A DNA stretch of 64,000 nucleotides from Haloferula luteola (GTDB taxonomy: Bacteria; Verrucomicrobiota; Verrucomicrobiia; Verrucomicrobiales; Akkermansiaceae). Positions 28,681 through 37,499 of this stretch are shown piece by piece. The DNA is taken from positions 248,001 through 312,000 of the forward strand of contig NZ_JACHFD010000003.1 in the NCBI RefSeq assembly GCF_014201715.1, read 5' to 3'. Position 1 is the stretch's first letter; every line of letters starts with the position of its first letter. The notes under the pieces were generated by a model. That model saw only the letters and a program-made list of their open reading frames with translations, searched no databases and was not told the origin of the DNA. Both the position numbers and the translations under genes were made by a program.

Positions 28681-30456
28681 ATGAACCACTCGCCATCCCC
28701 TACCCGTTCGGATAGACGAGGCGACGTGCATTTTCGTGGTAACATCCAATGGGAGAGTGGTCGCTTCACTGACCCCGGCCCCAAAGCGGAAAACCAGGAC
28801 TTCCTCGGCATGCGGGCGGCGGAAGGATCGCTCATGGCGACCAAAGGCATGGCCGCCTGCATCGCCGATGGCGTTTCGGCCGCTTCCGCAGCCCGCGAAG
28901 CCGCCGAAACCACGGTTCGCTCGTTTCTTACCGACTACTTCGAAACGCCCGAAAGCTGGCAGGTCAAAACCTCCGCTCAGCGTGTCCTGACCTCCATCAA
29001 TCGCTGGCTCTTCTCTCAAGGCCAACAGCATTCATCCTCAGAGAAAGGATGCGTGACCACATTCACCGCCCTGATTCTCAAATCTCGGACTGGCCACTTC
29101 TTCCACATCGGGGACTCCCGGCTCTATCGACTTCGCGAAGGGAATCTTGAACTACTCACCCGCGACCACACCACCCAGTTGTCTCCAGGAACCTGCTACC
29201 TCAGCCGCGCCATGGGGGTCACCCTCAACCCTCAAATCGACTACGATTCCTTTCCGCTCGCCCCAGGTGATCTCTTCGCCCTCACCACCGATGGCATTCA
29301 CCAATTCATTTCCCACGGCGAACTTCGACGCATTCTCAGCCTCCCCGCCTCACCTCAAGAGATCGCCGATCTCCTCGGGCAATCCACTTCTCTCAGTGAC
29401 GACAACCGCTCCGTCCTCGTGCTGCGGGTCCATACTCTCCCCGATGAAGATACCGACGACGTCTACCGCCACCTCGCCGAACTCCCCTTTCCTCCCGCCC
29501 TCCTCCCAGGCCAACAAATCGACGGACTCCGAATCGAAAAACTCCTCTCCGAGTCCCCACGCTCCCAGATCTATCAAGTCACCGACACACTCGATCAGAA
29601 TCGCCAACTCGTCCTCAAGACCCCCTCGCCACTTTACGAAGACGATCCCGCCTACCTCGAGCGCTTCGCCCTCGAAGAGTGGATCGGCCTGCGAGTCGAC
29701 CATCCCCATTTGGTCAAGGCCGTCCGTCGTTCGACACCAAAAACCTTTCTCTACCACCTCGTCGAGTGGATAGAGGGTCCGACGTTGGCGGTTTGGAGCA
29801 ACCAACATCCTCGACCCCCGATCCATCAAATTCTCGAGTGGACGCAACAATTGGTCTCCGGAGTGAGGGCCCTCCATCGCAAGGAGACTCTCCATCAAGA
29901 CCTCAAACCGGATAACCTCGTTATCGACTCCTCCGGCATCTTGAAAATCATCGACTACGGCAGCTGCCGTATTGCCGGCATGAGCGAGATTGCCAGCCCC
30001 TTTGACCGAGAGATCGCGCTCGGCACCCTCGACTTCTCGGCTCCCGAATTCCGACTCGGGGCAGCTGCCACCACACGGTCAGACCTCTTCTCCATCGCCG
30101 TCATCACCTACCACCTTCTGACCGGCGGCAAACATCCTTACGGAGAGGCTTGGCAGCGCGCACGCACTCTTCAGGACTTTCACCGTCTCCGCTATCAGAG
30201 CGCCACTCAGCATCACCCCATGGTCCCCCTGTGGATGGATGCCACCCTCAAAAGAGCTCTCTCCATCCAGCCAGAACATCGCCACGAATCGATGTCGGAA
30301 TTCGTGACCTACCTTCAGCGTCCCGATCCCGAACAACTTCCGCTTTCGGCATTGCCGCTCGCCCAAAGGCGACCTCTGCTCTTTTGGAAACTGCTCTCGC
30401 TGCTTCTGTTCATCGCATGGATCACCACCTGGATGTGGGCTTCCTCCCGATTCTAA
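28681..30456 (+). CDS. Bifunctional PP2C phosphatase / Ser-Thr kinase with C-terminal membrane anchor
   Basis: A 591-residue fusion. The N-terminal PP2C phosphatase (about 30-240) shows AENQDFLG, CIADGVS, FHIGDSRLYRLR and LTTDGIHQF. The C-terminal kinase (about 275-540) has VLKTPSP, His405-Gln-Asp407 in HQDLKPDN and Asp425 in IDYGSC (DYG for DFG). One membrane segment (about 565-585) anchors it with both enzymes in the cytoplasm. It could phosphorylate and dephosphorylate the same target, perhaps the transporter or the LysR/NasS-like proteins. Similar fusions occur next to nitrate transporters in other bacteria as I recall, but the target is not known to me. Confidence 0.9.
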   Translation: MNHSPSPTRSDRRGDVHFRGNIQWESGRFTDPGPKAENQDFLGMRAAEGSLMATKGMAACIADGVSAASAAREAAETTVRSFLTDYFETPESWQVKTSAQRVLTSINRWLFSQGQQHSSSEKGCVTTFTALILKSRTGHFFHIGDSRLYRLREGNLELLTRDHTTQLSPGTCYLSRAMGVTLNPQIDYDSFPLAPGDLFALTTDGIHQFISHGELRRILSLPASPQEIADLLGQSTSLSDDNRSVLVLRVHTLPDEDTDDVYRHLAELPFPPALLPGQQIDGLRIEKLLSESPRSQIYQVTDTLDQNRQLVLKTPSPLYEDDPAYLERFALEEWIGLRVDHPHLVKAVRRSTPKTFLYHLVEWIEGPTLAVWSNQHPRPPIHQILEWTQQLVSGVRALHRKETLHQDLKPDNLVIDSSGILKIIDYGSCRIAGMSEIASPFDREIALGTLDFSAPEFRLGAAATTRSDLFSIAVITYHLLTGGKHPYGEAWQRARTLQDFHRLRYQSATQHHPMVPLWMDATLKRALSIQPEHRHESMSEFVTYLQRPDPEQLPLSALPLAQRRPLLFWKLLSLLLFIAWITTWMWASSRF

Positions 30457-30633
30457 TTCAGGCGGGCTCGCTCAGCCTTACTTCCCCGCAGTAGCCCACT
30501 CGGTCCTTCTGGACGAGGAGCCATGCACCGCTCTCACGGATCGCATGAAAACGATGAGCCGCCGCGCATCCTTCCTTCAAGGAGATGGGCACGCATGAGG
30601 CTTGTCTCTGGGGACACCGCGAACCCCAAAAAC

Positions 30634-31989
30634 ATGAACATCCGATCCGTCTTACTCAGCACCGCCGCCCTTGTTGGAGCCCTCCATGCCGACCCGCTCG
30701 CAGTCGAGAAAAGTGAACTCAAACTCGGCTTCATCAAGCTCACCGACTGCGCCCCCATCGTCATCGCCAAGGAAAAGGGCTTCTTCGAGGATGAAGGACT
30801 TCAAGTCGAGGTCATCGCTCAATCCAACTGGAAGGTCCTCCTCGACAATGTCATTACCGGCAATCTCGACGGAGCTCATATGCTCTCAGGCCAACCCATT
30901 GCTGCCACCATCGGCATCGGCACCGAAGCCCACGTGGTGACTCCCTTCACCATGGATCTCAACGGCAATGGAATCACCGTTTCCAACTCCATCTGGGAAC
31001 AAATGCAGGAGAACGATCCGTCGCTCGATGTCGATCAGCCCGAGCATCCGATTTCTTCCGAGTCCCTCAAACCCATCGTCGAGGATCTCCTCGCCCAAGG
31101 TGAAAAACTTCAAATGGGAATGGTCTTCCCCGTCTCCACTCACAACTACGAGCTTCGTTATTGGCTGGCAGCCTCCGGTATCCATCCCGGTTTCTATTCC
31201 AAGACCGACCTCGCCGGCCGCACAGATGCGGAAGTCGAACTTTCCGTCACTCCGCCGCCGCAGATGCCAGCCACTCTCGAGGCAGGCACGATCTCGGGCT
31301 ATTGCGTAGGGGAACCCTGGAACCAACAGGCGGTCACCAAGGGCATCGGCGTCCCCGTGACCACCAACTACGACATCTGGAAGAACAACCCCGAAAAAGT
31401 CTTTGGTGTCACCCGCAAATGGGCCGACGAAAACCCGAACACTCTCATCGCCCTAACCAAGGCGCTCATCCGCGCGGGAAAATGGCTCGACGAGACCGAA
31501 GGCGATCAGCTCGTTCATCGTGAGGAAGCCTGTCGCATCCTCTCTCAGCCCAACTATGTCGGCGCCGACTATGAAGTCATCAAAAACTCTATGACCGGTA
31601 CCTTCATCTTCCAAAAATCCGATGTCCGAGACATGCCCGACTTCAACGTCTTCTTCAAACACGACTGCACCTACCCTTGGTATTCCGACGGCGTCTGGTT
31701 CCTCACCCAAATGCGCCGCTGGGGTCAGATCACGGAAGCCAAGCCTGCCTCTTGGTACCATGAAATCGCCAAAAAGGTCTACTTGCCCGAAGTCTACCTC
31801 AAGGCAGCCGAGGCTCTCGTCGCCGAGGGTCACCTCGAAGACGCCGAGATTCCTCACACGGAAGACGGCTACAAACCAGCCACCACCGATTTCATCGACG
31901 GCAACTCCTTCGACGGACACAAGCCCATCGAATACCTCAATTCCTTCCAAATCGGCATCAAGGACGACTCCTCCTTTGCCACCAAATAA
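30634..31989 (+). CDS. nrtA: Nitrate ABC transporter substrate-binding protein
   Basis: A 451-residue exported binding protein: signal peptide [21 protein letters not shown], then [41 protein letters not shown] and [13 protein letters not shown], all NrtA/CmpA hallmarks shared with the protein at 26041. It captures nitrate or nitrite in the periplasm. No lipobox cysteine is evident. ATG 30634 was chosen for its signal peptide; the frame opens at 30523. It heads a compact set nrtA-nrtB-two ATPases. Confidence 0.92.
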   Translation: MNIRSVLLSTAALVGALHADPLAVEKSELKLGFIKLTDCAPIVIAKEKGFFEDEGLQVEVIAQSNWKVLLDNVITGNLDGAHMLSGQPIAATIGIGTEAHVVTPFTMDLNGNGITVSNSIWEQMQENDPSLDVDQPEHPISSESLKPIVEDLLAQGEKLQMGMVFPVSTHNYELRYWLAASGIHPGFYSKTDLAGRTDAEVELSVTPPPQMPATLEAGTISGYCVGEPWNQQAVTKGIGVPVTTNYDIWKNNPEKVFGVTRKWADENPNTLIALTKALIRAGKWLDETEGDQLVHREEACRILSQPNYVGADYEVIKNSMTGTFIFQKSDVRDMPDFNVFFKHDCTYPWYSDGVWFLTQMRRWGQITEAKPASWYHEIAKKVYLPEVYLKAAEALVAEGHLEDAEIPHTEDGYKPATTDFIDGNSFDGHKPIEYLNSFQIGIKDDSSFATK

Positions 31990-32070
31990 GCCGCCCTTTC
32001 TCCGCCGGCGCATCGACTTCAGGTGCGCCGGCTCCTTCCGGATCACTTTCCCGCCTCAGGCGCCACCGCT

Positions 32071-33672
32071 ATGAAATACAAGCTTCTCAAGGTCATCGAT
32101 ACCGCCGGTCTGAGCTTTCTCTCCCCGGTCGTCCGCCTCGTCACCGGCGAGGAACCCCGGAAACAACTCCAGGACATCGCCCGCTTCATTCTCGTCCCAA
32201 CCATCACCTTCCTCGCCTTCCTCTGGCTGTGGTCGGTCGTCGCCCCGAAGCACAAAACCAAAGCAGGCGAGGTTCCGACTCCTTCCGTCGTTTGGGATGC
32301 CGCCCATGGCATCTGGCGATTCCACGATCGCGAGTCCGCGAAGGAACAAGGATTTCTTCTCATCGGCTCCGCCCGCGAGTCCGAACTTCAGCGAGCCACC
32401 GCTCGTCTCAAGGAAGTCGAAGAACTCGAAACCCGTGCCCAACAACAACTCGCCACCATCCGCGATCGGTCCAAGGAACGCTTCGAAACCGCGGTGGCTC
32501 CTGCCAAAACCGCTTACGATCGCAAACGCGATGACTACCGCCAATTCCGCACTCAACAAGCCGCAGAATTGAAGGATGAAGCCGCTCTACTCCGCCATTC
32601 TGATTCCGCCACTCGCCAGGAGTTTCTCACGAAACTTCGAAGAAACGCCGAAACCGAAGAGGCCCTTAAGGCCGAGGTCGATCGCCTCAAAGCTGTCTAC
32701 TCGGAGGCCCAAGAACTCACCTTTCCCGAAGTCAAGCAGGCCATGCGCGCTGCGACCCTTCTCGGGGAGGAAAAGCAGTTCCTGACCAAATACCTCGACA
32801 TGCTCGGGGAGAGCTCGCGGGAAGAAAAACTCGCCACCGCCGAACAACGCCTCGAAGACACCCGCAGTCGCTTCCTATCGACCACTGACGAAGACCTCTA
32901 CAAACTCGGCACTAATCTCCTCAAGCAAGAGGATTTCCTCTCCACCACTGCCGACTCGCGCTACGCCAAACCTTGGACCCTTCCCAAGCAAATCGTCCGC
33001 TCCTTGCTCTGCGTCTTTACCGGCTTCCTCATCGCCTCCGCGATCGCCATTCCCATCGGCATCCTGTGTGGCCTGTCACCGACCTTCATGGCCGCGGTCA
33101 CTCCCTTCATCGCCCTCTTCAAACCCGTCTCACCCCTCGTCTGGCTGCCCATCGTCATGATCATTGTTGGCGGGTTCATGCCCGATCCGGAGAACCACTG
33201 GTTGGTGGTGGCCCTTTCGAAGGTGCCCTTCATCAAGAACTACGGCATCGATCCCATGTTCATCTCGTCTGCCATCACCGTGGCGCTTTGCTCACTCTGG
33301 GCTACCTTGGTCAATACCGCCCTCGGAGTCGGGTCCATCGACAAAGATCACATGAATGTCGCTCGTGTCCTGCGCCTGAACTTCACCTCGCGGCTGTTCA
33401 AAATCATCGTCCCCACTGCCCTGCCTCTCATCTTCGCCGGCCTCCGGATCTCTCTCGGTGTCGGCTGGATGGTTCTCGTCGCCGCTGAAATCCTCTCCAC
33501 TTCTGAAGGCATCGGAAAGTTCGTGAACGACATGTATACGAACGGATCCTCCCAGTCCTTCGCCCAAATGTTTGTGGTCGTTTTCATCGTCGGCTTCATC
33601 GGGATGCTACTCGACCGCATCATGGTCTTTCTCCAACGCCTTGTCTCTTTCGATACCGCCCCAGCACTGTGA
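32071..33672 (+). CDS. nrtB: Nitrate ABC transporter permease with a large coiled-coil insertion
   Basis: A 533-residue NrtB-type permease, almost twice the usual 275 or so. One membrane helix (about 31-55) is followed by about 230 residues outside the membrane, rich in charged residues and heptads (ATARLKEVEELETRAQQQL, then ETEEALKAEVDRLKAVYSEA), ending near TTADSRYAKPW. The standard permease domain then follows (about 305-530) with the EAA-like loop VGSIDKDHMNVARVL. The insert would project into the periplasm between helix 1 and helix 2 and may form a stalk or bind NrtA. Everything is in one frame, so it is not a fusion artefact from a frameshift. Confidence 0.88.
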   Translation: MKYKLLKVIDTAGLSFLSPVVRLVTGEEPRKQLQDIARFILVPTITFLAFLWLWSVVAPKHKTKAGEVPTPSVVWDAAHGIWRFHDRESAKEQGFLLIGSARESELQRATARLKEVEELETRAQQQLATIRDRSKERFETAVAPAKTAYDRKRDDYRQFRTQQAAELKDEAALLRHSDSATRQEFLTKLRRNAETEEALKAEVDRLKAVYSEAQELTFPEVKQAMRAATLLGEEKQFLTKYLDMLGESSREEKLATAEQRLEDTRSRFLSTTDEDLYKLGTNLLKQEDFLSTTADSRYAKPWTLPKQIVRSLLCVFTGFLIASAIAIPIGILCGLSPTFMAAVTPFIALFKPVSPLVWLPIVMIIVGGFMPDPENHWLVVALSKVPFIKNYGIDPMFISSAITVALCSLWATLVNTALGVGSIDKDHMNVARVLRLNFTSRLFKIIVPTALPLIFAGLRISLGVGWMVLVAAEILSTSEGIGKFVNDMYTNGSSQSFAQMFVVVFIVGFIGMLLDRIMVFLQRLVSFDTAPAL

Positions 33673-33705
33673 CGATGTCCTTCGCCCCGTTCTTATTTCA
33701 CGACC

Positions 33706-34614
33706 ATGAACACCCTCTCTTTTCCCATGAGACGGAACTTTCTTGAACTCGATCAGGTCTCCATCGGCTTCGGCCCCACTCCCACTCGGGTGGACATCCT
33801 CAAGGACGTCCAACTGTCCGTGGCAGAGAATGAGTTTGTCGCGATCCTCGGATTCTCCGGCGCCGGCAAATCCACGCTCATCTCTCTCCTTGCGGGCTTG
33901 GAAGCACCCACTTCGGGTGAAGTTCGCATGGCGGGAAAACGCGTGACCCGACCCAGCCCACGCCGCGGCGTGATGTTCCAATCCTATTCCCTCCTGCCCT
34001 GGCTCACGGTATTCGGAAATATTCATCTCGCGGCCCAACAGGTCTTTCCCGAGAAATCGAAAGCGGAGGTCCGCGAACACGTCGAACGCTACATCGAGAT
34101 GGTTCACCTGACCGCCGCTCGCGATAAACGCCCCCACGAACTCTCCGGCGGCATGCGACAGCGCGTCTCCCTGGCGCGCACTCTTGCCATGCAGCCTGAG
34201 GTCCTTCTGCTCGATGAACCACTCTCCGCTCTCGATGCCCTCACTCGTGCGGTCCTTCAAGACGAGATCCTACAAATCTGGGAACAGGAGAAAAAGACCG
34301 TCGTCCTCATCACCAACGATGTCGATGAAGCGATCCTCATGGCCGACCGCATTCTGCCACTGACGATGGGCCCCGAGGCATCTCTTGGTGAGGCATTCCC
34401 TGTCACCCTCGAGCGACCTCGCAATCGCCGAACTCTCACCGATCAACCCGAATATCAACATCTCAAGGCGGCCATCACCGCTCATCTCGTCGGTCTCAAT
34501 CAGGAGGCCCGCGCCCTTCGCGGAGGCAGCCTCGTGCCCATGCCTGACATCGCTCCCAAAGAATTTCACGCCCCATCAAAAATCACCGGACTGAAATGGA
34601 AGTTCTCTGCCTGA
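33706..34614 (+). CDS. nrtC: Nitrate ABC transporter ATPase with an altered H-loop
   Basis: A 302-residue ABC ATPase: Walker [10 protein letters not shown] (49-57), signature ELSGGMRQR, Walker B VLLLDEP. The switch residue normally histidine is Asn204 (ITNDVDEA), suggesting this subunit hydrolyses ATP poorly or works only in a heterodimer with the next gene product. A C-terminal tail of about 70 residues is unrelated to the core. ATG 33706 gives [11 protein letters not shown] 33727 is possible. I use nrtC/nrtD by position only; there is no NrtA-like domain fused, unlike cyanobacterial NrtC. Confidence 0.85.
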   Translation: MNTLSFPMRRNFLELDQVSIGFGPTPTRVDILKDVQLSVAENEFVAILGFSGAGKSTLISLLAGLEAPTSGEVRMAGKRVTRPSPRRGVMFQSYSLLPWLTVFGNIHLAAQQVFPEKSKAEVREHVERYIEMVHLTAARDKRPHELSGGMRQRVSLARTLAMQPEVLLLDEPLSALDALTRAVLQDEILQIWEQEKKTVVLITNDVDEAILMADRILPLTMGPEASLGEAFPVTLERPRNRRTLTDQPEYQHLKAAITAHLVGLNQEARALRGGSLVPMPDIAPKEFHAPSKITGLKWKFSA

Positions 34615-34650
34615 TCTCTCCTTTCACCTCCTCACTCACCACCTTCTCCG

Positions 34651-35523
34651 ATGCGCTCCGTAGAAATTTTCAACCTCGCCAAGTTTTACCCAAACCCCTA
34701 CGGCGAACCCTTCAAAGCCGTCGTCGACTTCAACCTAGATATCCAACAAGGTGAGTTTGTCGGACTCATCGGGCACTCTGGATGCGGAAAATCCACCGTG
34801 CTCACGATGCTCGCCGGACTCAACGAGATCTCCGATGGCGGCATCGTCGTGAATGGCCGAGAGATCGACGGTGCCGGACCTGATCGCGCCGTAGTCTTTC
34901 AATCCCCATGCCTCATGCCCTGGCTCACCGCCTTTGGCAATGTCATGCTCGGCGTCAAGAATGTCTACCCCCACGCTTCTTCGAATCAGCGCAAACAAAT
35001 TGTCGAATCCGCCCTCTCCGCCGTCGGACTGGCCGATTCGATGAAGAAGTATCCTCGTGAGATGTCAGGGGGCATGCAGCAACGCGTGGGCATCGCCCGA
35101 GCCATCGCCCTCAAACCGAAGCTCCTTCTTCTCGATGAACCCTTCGGACGCCTCGATTCCCTCACCAGGATGGAACTCCAGGACGTCATGCTCGACATTC
35201 TGCATCGGGAAAAGATCACGACCGTCCTCGTTTCCCACGATGTCGACGAAGTGGTGTTTCTCTGCGATCGGGTCGTCATGATGACCAATGGTCCCGCAGC
35301 CACCCTCGGTGAAGTTCTCAATATCGACTTCGAGCGCCCTCGCGACCGGGCAAGCCTTCTTCAGGATCCCCTGTACTTCCGTTACCTCGATCATCTTGTC
35401 TCCTTCCTCACCGAGCGCGCCCACCTGCGCACCGAACCCCGCCATTACGACTCGAAGAGCCTTCTAACCTTCACCGGCAAAAAAATCGAATCCGCAGACG
35501 AACTCTCTCAAGCCGTCGCTTGA
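34651..35523 (+). CDS. nrtD: Nitrate ABC transporter ATPase with complete catalytic motifs
   Basis: A 290-residue ABC ATPase: Walker [10 protein letters not shown], signature EMSGGMQQR, Walker B LLLLDEP and His196 in VSHDVDE. It is the catalytically complete partner of the Asn204 ATPase before it, 36 bases away. Together they would energise NrtB. The segment [15 protein letters not shown] after the H-loop is typical of the nitrate/cyanate/taurine subfamily. It ends 154 bases before nirA. Confidence 0.88.
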   Translation: MRSVEIFNLAKFYPNPYGEPFKAVVDFNLDIQQGEFVGLIGHSGCGKSTVLTMLAGLNEISDGGIVVNGREIDGAGPDRAVVFQSPCLMPWLTAFGNVMLGVKNVYPHASSNQRKQIVESALSAVGLADSMKKYPREMSGGMQQRVGIARAIALKPKLLLLDEPFGRLDSLTRMELQDVMLDILHREKITTVLVSHDVDEVVFLCDRVVMMTNGPAATLGEVLNIDFERPRDRASLLQDPLYFRYLDHLVSFLTERAHLRTEPRHYDSKSLLTFTGKKIESADELSQAVA

Positions 35524-35566
35524 TCGCCCCCTCCGCCCACCTCCCTCATGCCACCCGTCACCAATG

Positions 35567-35581
35567 ATGAGTCCCGCTCAT
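35567..35581. promoter_or_regulatory. ATGAG-N5-CTCAT palindrome before nirA
   Basis: ATGAG (35567-35571), TCCCG, CTCAT (35577-35581), matching the narK and porin copies exactly in both arms. It lies in the 154-base gap between the ABC transporter and nirA, 97 bases before the nirA start, consistent with a separate nirA promoter. Confidence 0.5.
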
Positions 35582-35677
35582 TCATAAGGTGACGTCGTTT
35601 CCTCCCTGAACTGCGCTCTCTGGCACTCCATCGCATGCCAACTGCTTGATTCACGCCCAAGCAACCCCTTCACCGCC

Positions 35678-37444
35678 ATGCGACTCATCAGCGAAAACAA
35701 CGGCTTCACCGGAGAACAAACCTTGTTCCTCAAAGCCTTCATTTCCGGTCTCCAACAAGGTCGGGATCTGCCCCACCTCGGTCAGGACGACCAAGGACGC
35801 TTCACCCACGAGCCTGAGGCCACAGTCCACGGGACCCCAGTCGACGACCTTTGTCGGGAAGAACGCATCAAACACGAGAAAAACGGTCTCGATTGCTATG
35901 ACACCATTCTCAACAACGCCTTGGAAAATCGATTCCCGGAGGCAGACGACGTCTTTCGCTACAAATTCCATGGCCTCTTCTATGTCTCGCCAGCGCAGGA
36001 CAGCTTCATGCTCCGATGCCGCATCGCCGGCGGAGCTCTGAGCACGCATCAATTCCGTGGGCTCGCCGAGATCGCCCAGGACTGGGGCCCAGGGCATGCC
36101 GACCTGACCACCCGCGCCAACGTTCAAATTCGCGAGATTGAACCGAAGAACTGCCCGGACGTTTTGATGAAGCTGAGCGAACTTGGTCTCACCTCCCAGG
36201 GTTCCGGAGCCGACAATGTGCGCAATATCACGGCAACTCCCACCACCGGGTTCGACCCTCACGAATTGATCGATGTGATGCCCTATGCCCGCGCCATGCA
36301 TCACTACATCCTCAAGAACCGCGACCTCTACGGTTTGCCTCGTAAGTTCAATATCTCCTATGACTCGGGAGGATGTGTCTCGGTTTGCGCCGATACCAAC
36401 GACATCGGCTTCTATGCGGTGCGTGTTCCCGAGAATGATCTAGGCGTCGAACCAGGAGTCTACTTCCGCATGCAGCTCTGCGGGATTACCGGACACAAGC
36501 AGTTCGCCACAGATTGCGGAATTCTTCTCACACCTGGCGAAACCCTTCCCGTGGCAGCGGCTCTGATTCGCATGTTCATCGAGAACGGCGACCGCACGAA
36601 TCGCAACAAGGCTCGGCTCAAATATCTCGTCGATGACTGGGGCCTTGAGAAGACCCTCGTCGAGACTCAAGCCAAGCTCGCCTTCCCCCTTCGGTACTTT
36701 CCTCTTGATGCCTGCGAGGTTCCCCGCCCTAAGGACAAACAGGGATACCTCGGCATTCACCCTCAGCCCGACGGCAAAAACTACATTGGGATTTGCACTC
36801 CAGTGGGCCGCATGAGCGTCTCCCAGATGCACGCCCTGGCCGATATCGCCGATGCGTTCGGCCGTAGTGAAATCCGTCTCACCGTTTGGCAAAATTTGAT
36901 CATCCCAGGCATCCCCGACGAACGACTTCAGGATGCCATCACCGCCATCGCCGCCACTGGTCTGGATCACCGAAATCATCACCTCACCGGTGGCCTCATC
37001 GCCTGCACAGGTAGCCGGGGTTGCAAATACGCCGCGGCGGACACCAAGGCCCAAGCCGTCGCCCTCGGTCAGCACCTTGCGGGAAAGATGATTCTCGATC
37101 TCCCCATCAACCTTCACCTCACCGGCTGCAAGCACTCGTGCGCCCAGCACTACATCGGCGACGTCGGCATGATGGGAACCCGCGTCAAGATCGACGATGG
37201 ATCCACCGTCGATGGCTACAACATTGTGCTCGGAGGCGGCGTCGACGACCAGCAAGCCATCGCCCGAGAAGTCTGGAGCAACATCAAGGCCAGTGAAATC
37301 AATGGCCTCGTCGAGCAATTACTCTGCGCCTACCTCGCCCAGCGCCACGATGGCGAATCCTTCGCCTCGTTCACCCATCGACTCTCGATCGAAGAGCTAC
37401 ACGCCCTCGTCGACACCGCCAAGCTCGCCTCGGCCGCCGCCTGA
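35678..37444 (+). CDS. nirA: Assimilatory nitrite reductase (siroheme, NirA type)
   Basis: A 588-residue siroheme-[4Fe-4S] reductase of the NirA/sulfite reductase family, reducing nitrite to ammonium with six electrons. The cluster ligands are Cys443 and Cys449 (CTGSRGC) and Cys484 and Cys488 (TGCKHSC). Two ferrodoxin-like repeats are visible (LTTRANVQIREI; LTVWQNLIIPGI). It has no NirB-type NADH/FAD domain, so it needs an external donor; ferredoxin in the classical family, with the only redox partner gene nearby being the DmsB-DmsC fusion downstream. Confidence 0.93.
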   Translation: MRLISENNGFTGEQTLFLKAFISGLQQGRDLPHLGQDDQGRFTHEPEATVHGTPVDDLCREERIKHEKNGLDCYDTILNNALENRFPEADDVFRYKFHGLFYVSPAQDSFMLRCRIAGGALSTHQFRGLAEIAQDWGPGHADLTTRANVQIREIEPKNCPDVLMKLSELGLTSQGSGADNVRNITATPTTGFDPHELIDVMPYARAMHHYILKNRDLYGLPRKFNISYDSGGCVSVCADTNDIGFYAVRVPENDLGVEPGVYFRMQLCGITGHKQFATDCGILLTPGETLPVAAALIRMFIENGDRTNRNKARLKYLVDDWGLEKTLVETQAKLAFPLRYFPLDACEVPRPKDKQGYLGIHPQPDGKNYIGICTPVGRMSVSQMHALADIADAFGRSEIRLTVWQNLIIPGIPDERLQDAITAIAATGLDHRNHHLTGGLIACTGSRGCKYAAADTKAQAVALGQHLAGKMILDLPINLHLTGCKHSCAQHYIGDVGMMGTRVKIDDGSTVDGYNIVLGGGVDDQQAIAREVWSNIKASEINGLVEQLLCAYLAQRHDGESFASFTHRLSIEELHALVDTAKLASAAA

Positions 37445-37499
37445 AGGCCGCTCTCTCTTTTATCGGCACCTCTTCTGTCCACCGGCCCCTTCCCGCATC

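Noticed and set aside
29147..29773. 208-codon frame inside the PP2C-kinase gene
   Set aside because: It is a shadow in another frame, rich in Ser/Thr/Pro as expected from the GC-biased coding sequence.
34651..35523. Taurine, sulfonate or cyanate role for the ABC transporter
   Set aside because: The ATPase alone would fit these, but the NrtA signatures and neighbouring nirA and narK point to nitrate.
37197..37499. N-terminal extension of the DmsB-DmsC fusion into nirA
   Set aside because: These codons are the alternate frame of nirA, and the GTG at 37500 begins just before the domain.
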